64,000 nucleotides of DNA from Brevundimonas sp. G8 (GCF_902506205.1 NZ_LR732816.1:345104-409103), one strand, 5' to 3'. Shown: positions 36,601-43,221, counted from the first letter of the stretch. A program made the numbers and translations. The notes: generated from the letters alone by a model not told the origin.

Positions 36601-37959
36601 ATAGTTGAGGCGGCCGATGCCCTGATTGTTCAGCAAGGAGGGGCGGCCCGTAGCGCTGATCGACTCGGCGATCAGCGCATCGCGCTGAGCGTTGGTCGCC
36701 GTCGTCTTGCTGTCCAGCTCCGGCAGGATCAGCGTCAGGCTGTCGCCGGTCAGGGTGACGCTGCTGGTCGCATCGTTCAGATCGGTCAGCAGGTGAATGG
36801 TGCCGCGCGTGTTCACCGAGGTCGTGGACACCGCCACACCGTCCTGCACGACCGTATGGCCGGCCAGAGTGATGTCGCCCTCACGGGCCTCGATCACACC
36901 GCTGTTCACCACACGCCCGCTGGTGCTGCCTGCATCCAGGGTGACGGCGATCTCTTGCCCGCGCACCGTCGAGGCCTGGTTGGCCAGAGTGCCGTAGCCG
37001 GCGCGAACCAAGAAGTTGTCGCCTGCCGACAGGATGGTCTGACCACGATCCGTTACGATGGTCCCGCGGTTCTCGACCGTCTTGCCCATCAGCATCACAT
37101 AGCCGCCGCCCTCGACCACCGTCGCGGGCGCGATCGTCTGGATACGGGCGCCGGCTTCGACCGTCACATCGCCGCCGGCGTTGGTGAAGGCGGGCAAGGT
37201 GATCGGCGGCAGATAGAACTCTGGCGGGAGCACCACATTGGAGTGTATCCCGCGCTCCATAAACTGGATGTTCGAGATATCCGCCGTCGAGGCGACCAGA
37301 TTGCGGACGTTGACCTGCGACGAACCGCCAAAGATCACGCCGTTGCGGTTGATGATGAAGACCGAGCCATTGGCCTTGATGTTGCCCAGGATACGGGTCG
37401 GATCCGCCGACACGTCGTTCACCCGGTTGAGCACGACCCAGTTCGATGCGTCCTGATCGAAGACCAGATCCGTCTCGCGCCCGACGTTGAAGCTGTCCCA
37501 CGTCAGGATGGCCTTCTCACGCGTCTGATCGACGGTGACCAGGGTTCGCCCGTCGGCGCCTACGGTCTGCTTGGGACCGTTCGCGCCGACCCAAAGGCTA
37601 GGGTCCAGCGTAACGCCGGAGCCGACCTGAAGACCGCCCTGGCCCAAGCCGTTCGGCACATTGCTTTGCGCGGCGAAGGCGGCGGCGCGAGCCGCCGTCT
37701 GTGCATTCGTCATGGCCTGGCGCGTCGCCGCGGCGCGCGTGAAACTTTCCAGAGCGCGCCGCGTGGCGGCGGTGGCGTCGCCTTGTCGCACGGCCTGGGT
37801 CTGAGCAGCGCGCGCGGCGGCCGCTCCCGGATCCACGCCGGCGCTACGACCACCGGAAATTCGACCGCTCTGCGCCTCGGCGACGCCGGCAAGCAGCATG
37901 GAGCCGAGCGATGCGCCGATCAGCAGGCGATTACGCAGCGAATGAGCTTGGAAGATCAT
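24673..37959 (-). CDS. Giant filamentous haemagglutinin-family exoprotein (TpsA)
   Basis: 4428 residues. The signal peptide covers about residues 1-29. The TPS secretion domain lies at about 105-270, with KAILTWDSFNVG, ILGNIKANGSVFIINRNGVIFGG and VRNLVAST, the motifs read by an FhaC-type transporter. The rest is a beta-helix-like succession of GG.V.L.A.G.I.L strands to the C-terminus, which resembles DUF3739 haemagglutinin proteins. Two regions (about 993-1160 and 2966-3276) are instead made of recurring PAG(T/S)xLP units. Cysteines occur as close pairs (CTSGC, CITGC, CDDYTC). The partner TpsB gene is 5.3 kb upstream in the same run. Likely a surface adhesin or fibre. Start ATG with GGAG 8 nt upstream. 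Confidence 0.95.
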   Translation of the reverse strand: MIFQAHSLRNRLLIGASLGSMLLAGVAEAQSGRISGGRSAGVDPGAAAARAAQTQAVRQGDATAATRRALESFTRAAATRQAMTNAQTAARAAAFAAQSNVPNGLGQGGLQVGSGVTLDPSLWVGANGPKQTVGADGRTLVTVDQTREKAILTWDSFNVGRETDLVFDQDASNWVVLNRVNDVSADPTRILGNIKANGSVFIINRNGVIFGGSSQVNVRNLVASTADISNIQFMERGIHSNVVLPPEFYLPPITLPAFTNAGGDVTVEAGARIQTIAPATVVEGGGYVMLMGKTVENRGTIVTDRGQTILSAGDNFLVRAGYGTLANQASTVRGQEIAVTLDAGSTSGRVVNSGVIEAREGDITLAGHTVVQDGVAVSTTSVNTRGTIHLLTDLNDATSSVTLTGDSLTLILPELDSKTTATNAQRDALIAESISATGRPSLLNNQGIGRLNYMQPDRKDMSRVEVTTGGAAVFEGGSQTIAQGGQISVVALTRTTIDTGAELNVSGVQDVVMDMASNNLKINVRPFDMRDSALNREGDGIRSNDVWIDARDLILLPNGTGGHVGDRYYTPGGLLEVSGHLGNTAHTIGEWASVGGTINVRSNEIVIKDGATLDISGGSMRYAGGYMQSTRMMGSDGRMYDIGQAPAGVKMLSIGDAFVRNHDRWGEAYSEVYGRPLFSGGRSARWEDGYTVGRDAGVISLSAPTVLMQGQIMADVIVGERQTNARPQTSPTLSGDGITNAMPNRLDGYGLPQNVSPLAGGLYIGNGLAQNYAPATQTILPFENTVVIGDEATVADGVKLNHVLVSADTLNEAGLGALRIVGGKIAVENDLTLANGGQLAFTATEIAVDADITARSGSISLAAVQPCTSGCATVTDLSVGDGVRLDTRGLWVNLTTGGDRADMAHLDGGAVMLESRQGNLSLGKGSLIDASAGGAIGEDGGFTGANGGDVGLGVGFLNRPNANEMVLGGDIQSYGSGDGRGGRLTLSAAGRPITIGDPLLGGGAVLAAGQPLPIDLQITEDLILPAGSMLPVDYSSTINRVEPGQPFPADVPVDIGEMTLNADFEIPVGFVFYDENYLDHYEGEVLPAGTLITFGFGTFLKGDIAPVDIFPNGFDIAPITTTLPKGTILAEALTLSAGKTLAAGTVLPVDAKIAKPLHLDADFFQKGFSNYDIRAGGDLLVNGVVDVKAPVRRYTAASANMASGASPEDAMELWLPEMFREDAVNGRFIQRQGVSLNLTANAVGDRNRTNPYGGAPIPDPINSGSVVIDKTAVIRVDDGQAVKITSADNIQLEGRIEAHGGSVSLVAGPRENINRDYPDPVIFYDASRAVWLGENSVIDVSGRAHTATDARGLRYADVSKGGAITVGGETAAYVVVRPGALLDASGATADIDYLSSTVPTTTNTLSLATDGGLIAFRSQYGIFLDGAMRAQAGGQGASGGLLSVMLTTPLLVNRNGPQDLPDFMRQLRSIYVDETHTSDLRADIRFGDCITGCWTPGQTIAEAELSNEGVDNFVGQARLGVDQVKAGGFDSLSLSTNDVILLNGAVDLNLGRDLILTGTLANLDLDADARLSAAYVKFAGGGGMLGNQLVKGQLGATALPRKPEIGNGTLTITGGLVDMASAQFGVNGSIGLTGGLEREYEYAAPEQINIVSRGDIRLLGGDVNAMSNISLTAAQIYPVTNAVAGIYAGRFSYRIPGNTVIYNTLMEGGTVSFHKLDGATPNAPLSIYGSLIVGADIINQGGVLRAPLGSIRLGVGGDQYKPGPEALQPGQTYWEQVSLTTSQVNLLNGSLTSVSARDLVVPFGGTTDGLTWLLNATSQTTTLETQGVTVLGSLRADEGSVLDLSGGGLPAGGAFINGRGGSVDILTTALANVSPAFQGLSHADNKVYAIVPGYAGSSAPTALTGHAQPGVGQQVVIPEGVPGLAAGTYMLLPAEYALMDGAFRVELGGTMRAGSGGLNLLADGSVHLGVGTAIANTTTRNGLPVEAILTSSKTVRTYSQYNETSYGDFLAAAPAKVQFDNPLPLMPQDGKAFILALAPPSADSDRPVFSFKGKGLFDAAKGGVGGSLAVVGGAYYGMDDLTLEILGANGVATPGALSLYAADLNAVGAKVMTLGGVAQRSLGIQSDEIVVRAGGGTINATPFNLGFAGVTVRGGAELIAPQVLLIAKEDSNILVEDGARITTLGKGDPAFASTMGFTLRANNINLLSVSNGLLEYSSTAASSGSGAITVQDGASIFTDGTLSFVSPGAVRLGENVNYGARYLGFSTGSVNLGTTQALADAAAQGVLPAGIALNQTVLDRLMRGDAASGAPKLERLMLTANQSVNFYGSISLDTRDATTGKSSLQLVLNTPALYGHGDVGDVARITTGTLVWNGLVGNRGTPFDPKPIVALPGAPIAGGPGNGLGTLDIVADRIVLGYQDGVAISADLDLNRLALGFSTVNLTASDRIEANHRGQLAVYQSQATYGQAGQGGVLNLTTPLLTGQAGSKLHYKAGDAINVVRPAGVAASTGKVETALGAEIRLTAANILADTTIALPSGKLVMTATQGDIVLQNGARLDLAGRDTVFFDETRYGWGGDVELESTHGSVVQAAGSTIDISADYNHAGLLKVTALQGAVELAGVIEGHARSGDGKPVDPSLRNGSIDIRAGSLGDFAALNTRLTQAGVTESRSFIIKTGDLTIGNEVVARHVSISADGGDLTVNGTINASGYRPGSIRLSARDDLTLASTAVLDASGDTLVVDGYGAAIEASNRANVELTSVSGALMLASGATMDLSAADKVARGRVELNARRLGAGDIAIDARGPLTIKGADSLSVNAFRAYEPAGGVIDQALMDDIHLDSTAFINAAIGNADMRGRIAGLATYADAFHLRPGIELRSTAGGDLRVSGDLNLAGYRYASLNADSQMTSTYGSGEAGVLLVRAADDLDIYGSITDGFAEPARTPDDNGWVIYPGTQNLNGEWFADHQLASPIKLAAGARFPLGVSLTFEAPVQAFSVKPNTVIGADVELSQDYTLTQDWVATSTIRLPDGSVIAKGSIILSGTVLPADAQVDAGAVFPMQVALKPTTWPKGQPLPSSLTLSTSVQLQAGDVLPRESTIQIDGPFGVVQAPTVLTSPYTLVGHPTLATASTIPGGANSTAVLSFAVTVRQGTALRRDSGVIPFGFESNSSMSSPTGGWVATAPIWATKAAFLAGAAPTWQAGQRVTSSLASGVWFGAGTTLPRQSAGTAGNLSIRATVVPAGTPFNLFNTANVFLNENAVAPAGALIPIGVNLQPLGGIKENTRPIQADGTQGRIWAVAPMLERGSQSWSMRFVAGADLGSADGRALRAASELADARQTGDLTLSDRHFSNPEVAETSSLTSAWVAALKRMQNFSVIRTGIGSLDLLAGGSYEQLSLYGVYTAGMPSAEIGGTTLDGYNVYNQPRATLAGSAALANPWIGENFDGYAASIQDYQAWYPESGGDVLLSVQDRMIGYATGRNLTSLRVGSGSVGNWLWRQGGYGLSDGRTPEMGEDVPTAWWINFGGYVPNNSSNTSTFGNYNAPMLEGFMGIGALGGGNLTVRAGGDAGIVRDWSRDSSDFVDSNRAAVASTGLNFAVGGTGRVTSVIRTSGVVTDGTLVQTGGGDITILIGGELNGGAGLTGPDLSGSIVNLRGDINLVAGGVGHALYTTTRDITDPRKQDLLNPAFQTSYGGITLVVGDGDARLDARGDLILAGVGDPGSTALSAAGASLGYLDDMGQFLRPDGLMMQSSFSLWRDDTSVSLFSAGGDITPLTLAGGNAAPRDGRYWYPPILKVTAAGGDIFWDGGRCDDYTCSLRPLELAPSPEGQVEFLASGSIRGGGYITSDNAGPYAAGLPIALSGMSDALDLVPNPFRPTWLTTFAMTPDVSVNTPLPYSGNNVSGTIGSMLSFQDDTATGKLLQGAQPPALFYAAGGDINNLSFGFLSYVDQSTRYVNSGSAKIRASRDIVNLGTAPAVGCAIGGPADCRSIISIPGAYGAGGVVVHNDPSDITLVSAGRDIIYGNMTVAGPGNLVVEAGRNIYQSDKGRFTSVGPLFDLSPSTRNGGAGISVMTGVGAGGPNYDAFVDLYLNPANLAEVGRPLADQPGKVVKTYEAELTKWLSDRFGYKAADTKDALTYFGKLDDNQRAVFARLVYFDELKAGGREYNNPDSSRFASYLRGRKAISVLFPEKDEQGRDISYAGDLTMVGGSAIRTLFGGNIEVLVAGGQAIVGVGGLAPPSTAGVLSMGSGDIDVYAQGSVLLGQSRVFTTFGGDLFMWSATGDINAGRGSTSTAVYQPPRRIYDNYGNVTLSPPTQNTGAGIATLAPIPEIPAGDIDLIAPLGTIDAGEAGIRVSGDVNLAALQVLNAANIEVKGSAVGIPVVAAVNTSALTAASSATSSVAAEASRLAERARPIVRDLPAIITSRFLGFGEG

Positions 37960-37982
37960 CGGACAGACTCCAGGTGCGCTTG

Positions 37983-37998
37983 GGCCGTGATCACGGCC
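37983..37998. promoter_or_regulatory. 16-bp perfect palindrome before the giant gene
   Basis: GGCCGTGATCACGGCC, 24 bp upstream of the exoprotein start and inside the 112-bp gap after the small exported-protein gene. It could be an operator or a short hairpin in the mRNA. Confidence 0.45.
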
Positions 37999-38071
37999 GC
38001 GCGGTCGGGATTGAAAGAGACGCCCAGCGCCGTGCGGCGGGCGTGGAATATCGAAATGAAAGATGAGACGA

Positions 38072-38623
38072 TCATCGGCGTGGCTGCGTCGAAAGGCGGT
38101 CGGGACGCCAGGCCTGGGCCGACACGCCCAGATTTGGCCCCAACCTCAGGCTCGCGCCCGACTGGCTGGCGACCCCGACCTGTACGTCCGGCGCACCGGC
38201 GGTCGGGATGTCGATCCCCGCACGGGCTTGCGCCTGACTCTGACGAACGGCGGCCTGCAAGCGTTGCGCGGCGCAGTCCAGGTGCCCGGCGCGGTAGCCC
38301 CCGACATCCACCTGAACGCAAGGACCGCCCGCCGCCGGCAGCACGCCCGCAGCAGGCGGCTGGATCGACGTCGGCGGATTCGGGACGGCGCTCACGGCTT
38401 GAGCCGAAACGCTTGCCGGTGCGGCCATCACGACGCCGATCAGCGCAACGCAAAAGAACGCCCGTCCGGCCCACCGCAGGCCGGACGGGAAAGACGGCGA
38501 CGCGGGTCGCAGGAACTGGCGAGGACCCAGGACGCCTCGCGCCGTCTGGGCTGTGGCGATGCGACGAACGGCCCTGCGGGGAAACAAGACCTTCGCCGTT
38601 CTGGTAAGGAACATCATCGCCAC
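38072..38623 (-). CDS. Small exported protein of the TPS cluster, unknown function
   Basis: 183 residues from ATG 38623. After about 50 basic residues there is a hydrophobic segment (FFCVALIGVVMAAPASVSA) with a signal-peptidase-like ASVSA. The start may therefore be further downstream. The conserved-looking core is GGPCVQVDVGGYRAGHLDCAAQRL, with two cysteines 17 residues apart. The C-terminus is Gln/Ala-rich. No family recognised. It lies 10 bp after the porin gene stop and before the giant gene, so it is probably a periplasmic accessory. Confidence 0.65.
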   Translation of the reverse strand: MAMMFLTRTAKVLFPRRAVRRIATAQTARGVLGPRQFLRPASPSFPSGLRWAGRAFFCVALIGVVMAAPASVSAQAVSAVPNPPTSIQPPAAGVLPAAGGPCVQVDVGGYRAGHLDCAAQRLQAAVRQSQAQARAGIDIPTAGAPDVQVGVASQSGASLRLGPNLGVSAQAWRPDRLSTQPRR

Positions 38624-38633
38624 AGCCGGTCTC

Positions 38634-40322
38634 TTAGAACCGAGTGGCCAGGTCGATGATCAGGCGATCGACCGAGAAGGGCGCGTCAGCGATTTCCTCG
38701 GCCGAGATCCAGCGGAAGCCGGTCGAGGTGTTGCGGCCGAGGCCATAGTTCCCACCGACCATCCAGCCGCGGTTGTTGGTGCCGCCGATGTGGAAATCAC
38801 TGTCGGTGAACGCGTCCAGGACCGCATCGGATTCAAGGTACCGATAGCCGAACGTCAGGTTCCAGTCGCCGCGCTGGGCGATCTCCATCTGCCCGACGCT
38901 CAGGCGCGCCGACCAGCCCGTATCGCCACCATCCCAAGTCCCAAACGCGGTGGAACTGGTCATCGGACCCAGGTTGTTGACGGCGCGCGCCGCCACGAGA
39001 GCGTTGTCCAGTCCCAGGTTCTGGACGAAGTCGCCTTCGAAACGAACCGTGGTGCGCTGCGTCAGCGCATAGTCGACCTGGGCGCGAAGGTTCAGCACCT
39101 CATAGGCGGCGGCCAGACCGAAATACTGCACTTCGGGGCTGCCGACCGGATCGTTCGGATCGGCGATCACGCTGCGGATCGGGAACAGGGTGTTGCCGAA
39201 CTGCTGGAAGGCCGGGCGCGTGGCGTCGGTGTCGCAGGTCTGCTCGTACCAATAGCAGGGGCTGGAGACCTCGCCTTCGACGCCGTCGAAGTAGAAGTAG
39301 CCCGCCGCCGCCTTCACCTGCAGCCGATCCATCGGGTGATAGTCGAACCCGAGTTGGACGGCGCCCATGTACTTGTCCTGGCTCTTGAACGAACGTCCCT
39401 GCCCCACCGCCGCATTGCGCGTGCCGTAGTTCAGGCTGGTGTTGAAGATCGGGAAGGCGCCGGCCGTGCCGAACACCTTCAGGGTCTCGCCGAACCCGTG
39501 GCTGGCCGAGACCGCAACACCGTCGAAGTTCAGGTCTTCATCGAACAGAAGTTCCGACGTCCAGAAGGGATTGGCGAACCGGCCGAAGCTCAGCGAGACA
39601 TCCTCGACAGGCGTGAGGTGGATGGCGGCGCGGTCCAGCCAGAGGGCGTATTTGCCGAACTCGCCGTTGCCGCCCAGGGTCTGGTTGGTTGAGACAGGCG
39701 AGCTGTCATTACCCGTGGCGATACGCAGTTCCGCCGAGATCCAGTCGTCGATCTGAACATTCACGCCAAGCCGGGCGCGGATACGGGCGCGCTGACGATC
39801 TTCGAGCGTGTTGAGATAGGGCGGAGCAATATAGCCCGGCGTGCGATCGTTGATGTTCTGACCGCCGCCAGCGTTGATCGCGCCGAAGTCCTCGAAGATG
39901 TCGCTGTTGGCCTTGTCCATGAACAGGCCCTCGCCGCGAACGCGCACGTCTCCGCTCAGGGTGATGCGGCGCGTCCAGTCCGGCGTCTGTCCCGGCGCCG
40001 ACCAGCCTTCGGCCTGGGCCTGGGCGCCCAGTTCGGTGCGCAGCTCCTGCTTCAACTGATCGCGGACGACCTGGGGAATGTAGGGGATGGTCTGGACGCC
40101 GTCGGCGACGCCGCCTGCGGGAACGGGCGGCAGGGCTGCGGGACGCGAAGACGCTTCCGCGATCAGGCCGTCGGCCTCCTCTCGCGTCACAAGTCCCTTG
40201 GCGACCATCAGTTCGAGCAGACGGGTGGAGTCCACGTCCCCGGCCAGGACGGGATTCGCCGCCATCAACGACAGCCCCGCGCAGCAGGCCAGAAGGGCGG
40301 GTTTCAGGCGAAACAGGTTCAT
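38634..40322 (-). CDS. Putative outer-membrane porin
   Basis: 562 residues from ATG 40322, which is preceded by AAGGGAA; a longer frame from 40367 is less likely. The signal peptide is about residues 1-27. An N-terminal coiled segment (LLELMVAKGLVTREEADGLI) is followed by an outer-membrane barrel of about 16 strands, and the chain ends in DLATRF. The architecture matches the putative-porin family (Porin_5-like) with a periplasmic N-terminal helix. It sits between tonB and the giant gene. It has no recognisable plug domain or TonB box, so it is not a TonB-dependent receptor. Confidence 0.82.
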   Translation of the reverse strand: MNLFRLKPALLACCAGLSLMAANPVLAGDVDSTRLLELMVAKGLVTREEADGLIAEASSRPAALPPVPAGGVADGVQTIPYIPQVVRDQLKQELRTELGAQAQAEGWSAPGQTPDWTRRITLSGDVRVRGEGLFMDKANSDIFEDFGAINAGGGQNINDRTPGYIAPPYLNTLEDRQRARIRARLGVNVQIDDWISAELRIATGNDSSPVSTNQTLGGNGEFGKYALWLDRAAIHLTPVEDVSLSFGRFANPFWTSELLFDEDLNFDGVAVSASHGFGETLKVFGTAGAFPIFNTSLNYGTRNAAVGQGRSFKSQDKYMGAVQLGFDYHPMDRLQVKAAAGYFYFDGVEGEVSSPCYWYEQTCDTDATRPAFQQFGNTLFPIRSVIADPNDPVGSPEVQYFGLAAAYEVLNLRAQVDYALTQRTTVRFEGDFVQNLGLDNALVAARAVNNLGPMTSSTAFGTWDGGDTGWSARLSVGQMEIAQRGDWNLTFGYRYLESDAVLDAFTDSDFHIGGTNNRGWMVGGNYGLGRNTSTGFRWISAEEIADAPFSVDRLIIDLATRF

Positions 40323-40369
40323 GAGCGTTCCCTTGGGCATTTCATGTGCGGCGGGCTGTTGGGTCATGG

Positions 40370-41062
40370 TCAGCCGGCGGCGCGAGCGTTGAGTTCGATC
40401 CGCATCACCGGCAGGCCGGGGGGCGGACGTTGAGAGAGCTGGACCCCGGTCAGGACCTGGATCAGACGGGCGTCGCGCCGGGCGTCGCCGGTGGAGCTCA
40501 CCAGGCGCACATTGACGATCCGGCCATCCGGTCCGACCGTGACCGCCAGCCTTGCCGTGAAGCGGGCGCGCGACAGTTCGCGGTCGGCCTGGGCCGCCTG
40601 GCGGACACCGGCCAGGGCGACGTTCGCATAGGCGCCGAAGCCGCCATCCCCACCGCCGGGTCGCCCGCCGATGCGAGTGCCCGATCCATCGCCTGACGCC
40701 AGGCCGTAGTTCGACGGGCCGGCGCCTTCGCGCGCGGTCAGGGCGCTGTCCCCGACAGTCGGCTGGGCCGGCGCATCGGGCGGCGGCGGGGCCTGATCGA
40801 CGGGCTGGTCCATCGGCGTCGGCTTGGGCTCGGGCGGTTGCTCGACCGGCTTGACCTCGGGCGGCGGAGGCGGAGGCGGCGGAGGTGGAAGGACCACCCG
40901 CACCGTCTTGTCGTCACGCTGTCTTTCGCTGACCGTGGAGGGGCGAAGGAAGGTGACCGCCAGGATCACCGCCAGCACGCCTGCCACGGCGACGACCGGC
41001 CAGCTGACTTTCGAGCGACGACGAGGCGGCGGCGGATCGTCTGCCATGAAGGCGTAGGTCAT
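40370..41062 (-). CDS. TonB family energy transducer
   Basis: 230 residues. One N-terminal membrane helix (about 19-40, WPVVAVAGVLAVILAVTFL) is followed by a ten-proline run and a Pro/Lys/Glu-rich linker. A Gly-rich stretch leads to the C-terminal TonB domain (RFTARLAVTVGPDGRIVNVRLVSSTG...PPPGLPVMRIELN). It links an ExbB-ExbD motor in the inner membrane to an outer-membrane partner. It is 3 bp after exbD, so the three genes form a Ton motor. Confidence 0.92.
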   Translation of the reverse strand: MTYAFMADDPPPPRRRSKVSWPVVAVAGVLAVILAVTFLRPSTVSERQRDDKTVRVVLPPPPPPPPPPEVKPVEQPPEPKPTPMDQPVDQAPPPPDAPAQPTVGDSALTAREGAGPSNYGLASGDGSGTRIGGRPGGGDGGFGAYANVALAGVRQAAQADRELSRARFTARLAVTVGPDGRIVNVRLVSSTGDARRDARLIQVLTGVQLSQRPPPGLPVMRIELNARAAG

Positions 41063-41065
41063 GGA

Positions 41066-41473
41066 TCAGGCTCCGCCGGGCGGGCGGGTGGAGGCCATGC
41101 CCAGGCTGGCGACGCCGACCTTGGAACACAGGTCCAGCACCTGCATGATCTGATCGTACTGAACCGCCCGGTCGCCACGCAGGATCACCGCAGTGTCCGG
41201 CGCCGAGGTGATCGAGGTGCGCAGCTCCTGCTCCAACTCGACCATCGAGACAGGAACCGCGTCGATCGACACCGTCCCGTCGTTGGCCACGGCGATGACC
41301 CGCGACTTGGGCTCGTTCAGCGTCTGGGACGCCGAAGCCGTCGGCAGATCGACCTTGATACCCTGGACCGCCGCCGTGGTCAGCAGGATGAAGATGATCA
41401 GCAGCACGAAGGTCAGGTCGACCAGCGGGGTGATGTTGATCTCGTTATAGGGTTTCTTGCCCTGGACCTGCAT
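41066..41473 (-). CDS. exbD: ExbD family proton-channel protein
   Basis: 135 residues. The signature NITPLVDLTFVLLIIFIL holds the essential membrane aspartate (D19). A periplasmic domain follows (VILRGDRAVQYDQIMQVLDLC). It forms the proton channel with ExbB. It is 14 bp after the ExbB-fusion gene and 3 bp before tonB. Confidence 0.95.
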   Translation of the reverse strand: MQVQGKKPYNEINITPLVDLTFVLLIIFILLTTAAVQGIKVDLPTASASQTLNEPKSRVIAVANDGTVSIDAVPVSMVELEQELRTSITSAPDTAVILRGDRAVQYDQIMQVLDLCSKVGVASLGMASTRPPGGA

Positions 41474-41487
41474 GGTTCAGCGCTCCC

Positions 41488-43221
41488 CTATTCGGCCGCG
41501 AGCGGGGCGACGGGGGCGTCCTGCCAGGTCTCGGCGATGCGCTTTTCCAGCTCGTCGACGAAGATCTGATTGTCGGCCGAGATGTCTTCGACCTTGGACA
41601 GCAGGTAGTTGTAGCCGAACAGGGCCGGGATCGCGACGGCCAGGCCCGCGACCGTCGCCAGCAGGGCCGCGGCGATGCCGGGGGCGATGGCGTTGATGTT
41701 GACCTCGCCCGCCGCCGCCACCGAGGCGAAGGTGATCATGACGCCCAGCACCGTGCCCAGCAGGCCGATGAAGGGGCCGCCCGAGATGGCGATGGTCAGC
41801 AGCACCATCGAACTGTTCAGCTTCTGGCTCTCGCGCACCTGACCGGCGTCCAGAGCCGAACGGATGGCCGCGATGGACTGGGGCCGAATGGCGAAACGGC
41901 TGCCGGCCGCACGGCCTTCCTGCAGACGCAGGGCCAACTCGCGTTGTCCGATGCGGTACAGGCGCGCAAGGGTCGAACCCTCGGCGAGCGCTGCAGGCAT
42001 GTCGCCCAGACCGTCATGGCCGTTGGAGTTGCGGTTCGCCTGACGATAGGCGTCCAGGAAATCCTCGTTGGCGCGGCCGGTGCGACCCAGCAGCAGTCCC
42101 TTGGAGATCATCACCCAGATGGCGATGGCCAGCATGACGGCCAGCACGCCGATGACGACCCAGGCGTCCAGCGTCAGCGCCTTGAACAGGATGCCGAAAT
42201 AGTTGTGTCCGCCGCTTTCGGTCTGTTCGGCCGTGTCGAAGCTCAGCAGGCGCGCGCCCTGGCCTTCCGAGGCCGACGCCAGTTGGAAAGCCGCTTGCGG
42301 CAAGGCGACGCCCGCCACGCGGAACTCGTCCACCTCGCCGGCGAAACCCTGGCCCAGGATCGCGGCCCCGGCGCCGACGGTTCCGGCGACTTCACCGGCC
42401 GGTTGGCCGTTCACATAGAGTGTGGACTTGGCGCCGTCATTGACCACAGCGACGTGCGCCCAGGTCCCGGCGGCGAGCGCGGCGCCCGCGCTGCGTTGTC
42501 CGCCTGCCTCCAGGAACAGGGTCGAGCCTTCCGACACCAGGTTGAGGCCCGGCGCGGCCAGCAGTTGGCCGTCCGAAGCGGGCTTGACCCAGAAGCTGAC
42601 CGAGACCGGGCCGCCGGTGAAGGCCTGCGCCGGGACCGAGACGCCCGATGCGCCGTCCAACGTCAGGCTCTGACCGATCAGACCGCCGGCGTTACGGCCC
42701 TCGCCCCCCGCACCGTTGAAGCCGTTTGCGGTCGCATCACGCGGCGCACCCGCCGCATCGAAATGCCAGACCAGCCGATAATCCGGGCCGAAGGTCCCAG
42801 CCACGTTCTGACCGGCCTCGGCCTTCTCGTTGCCGTAGTAGGCGTAGATCGTTTGGGCCGCGCCGGGCTTCAGCCCCGAGACGTCGACCCAGACCAGCGC
42901 CTGCTGCTCGGCCGGCGCCCATTTCTCGATGTGGAAGGCCAGCGGCGTGCGGTCGTCGCCCGCCACGAACCGCAGGTCCGAACCGTCCTTCTTCACGTCG
43001 GCGAAGTCGAAGTTGCCCGTGTGCAGCCGCACCAGAACCGGCGCCCGCGCCACTTCGCCCGACACACCCGCGCCCTGGACGTTCAGATTGATCTTGGTCC
43101 GATAGGCGTAGTCGCCTTCCCACCAGCCGGCCGCCATCACGGGGGTGGCGGCTGCGCCGAACACCATGGCTGCGAGCGCGCCGGCCGCGACGCCCTTCTT
43201 GAAACGTGCAGTCAGAAACAT
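41488..43221 (-). CDS. DUF2341-LamG-ExbB fusion protein
   Basis: 577 residues. A signal peptide (1-31) is followed by a DUF2341 domain (about 33-150, WWEGDYAYRTKINLNV...) and a concanavalin-like LamG domain (about 150-310). A first membrane helix is at about 348-375. The MotA/TolQ/ExbB domain (about 385-565) has GPFIGLLGTVLGVMITF and AALLATVAGLAVAIPALFGYN. It thus joins a periplasmic binding module to the motor subunit. The start overlaps the tpsB stop by one base. I recall this domain order from annotated proteins, but its role is not known to me. Confidence 0.92.
   Translation of the reverse strand: MFLTARFKKGVAAGALAAMVFGAAATPVMAAGWWEGDYAYRTKINLNVQGAGVSGEVARAPVLVRLHTGNFDFADVKKDGSDLRFVAGDDRTPLAFHIEKWAPAEQQALVWVDVSGLKPGAAQTIYAYYGNEKAEAGQNVAGTFGPDYRLVWHFDAAGAPRDATANGFNGAGGEGRNAGGLIGQSLTLDGASGVSVPAQAFTGGPVSVSFWVKPASDGQLLAAPGLNLVSEGSTLFLEAGGQRSAGAALAAGTWAHVAVVNDGAKSTLYVNGQPAGEVAGTVGAGAAILGQGFAGEVDEFRVAGVALPQAAFQLASASEGQGARLLSFDTAEQTESGGHNYFGILFKALTLDAWVVIGVLAVMLAIAIWVMISKGLLLGRTGRANEDFLDAYRQANRNSNGHDGLGDMPAALAEGSTLARLYRIGQRELALRLQEGRAAGSRFAIRPQSIAAIRSALDAGQVRESQKLNSSMVLLTIAISGGPFIGLLGTVLGVMITFASVAAAGEVNINAIAPGIAAALLATVAGLAVAIPALFGYNYLLSKVEDISADNQIFVDELEKRIAETWQDAPVAPLAAE

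Noticed and set aside
37956..38474. 172-residue minus frame starting MGRTGVLL
   Set aside because: Overlaps the better frame 38072-38623, which has a hydrophobic export signal and sensible composition.
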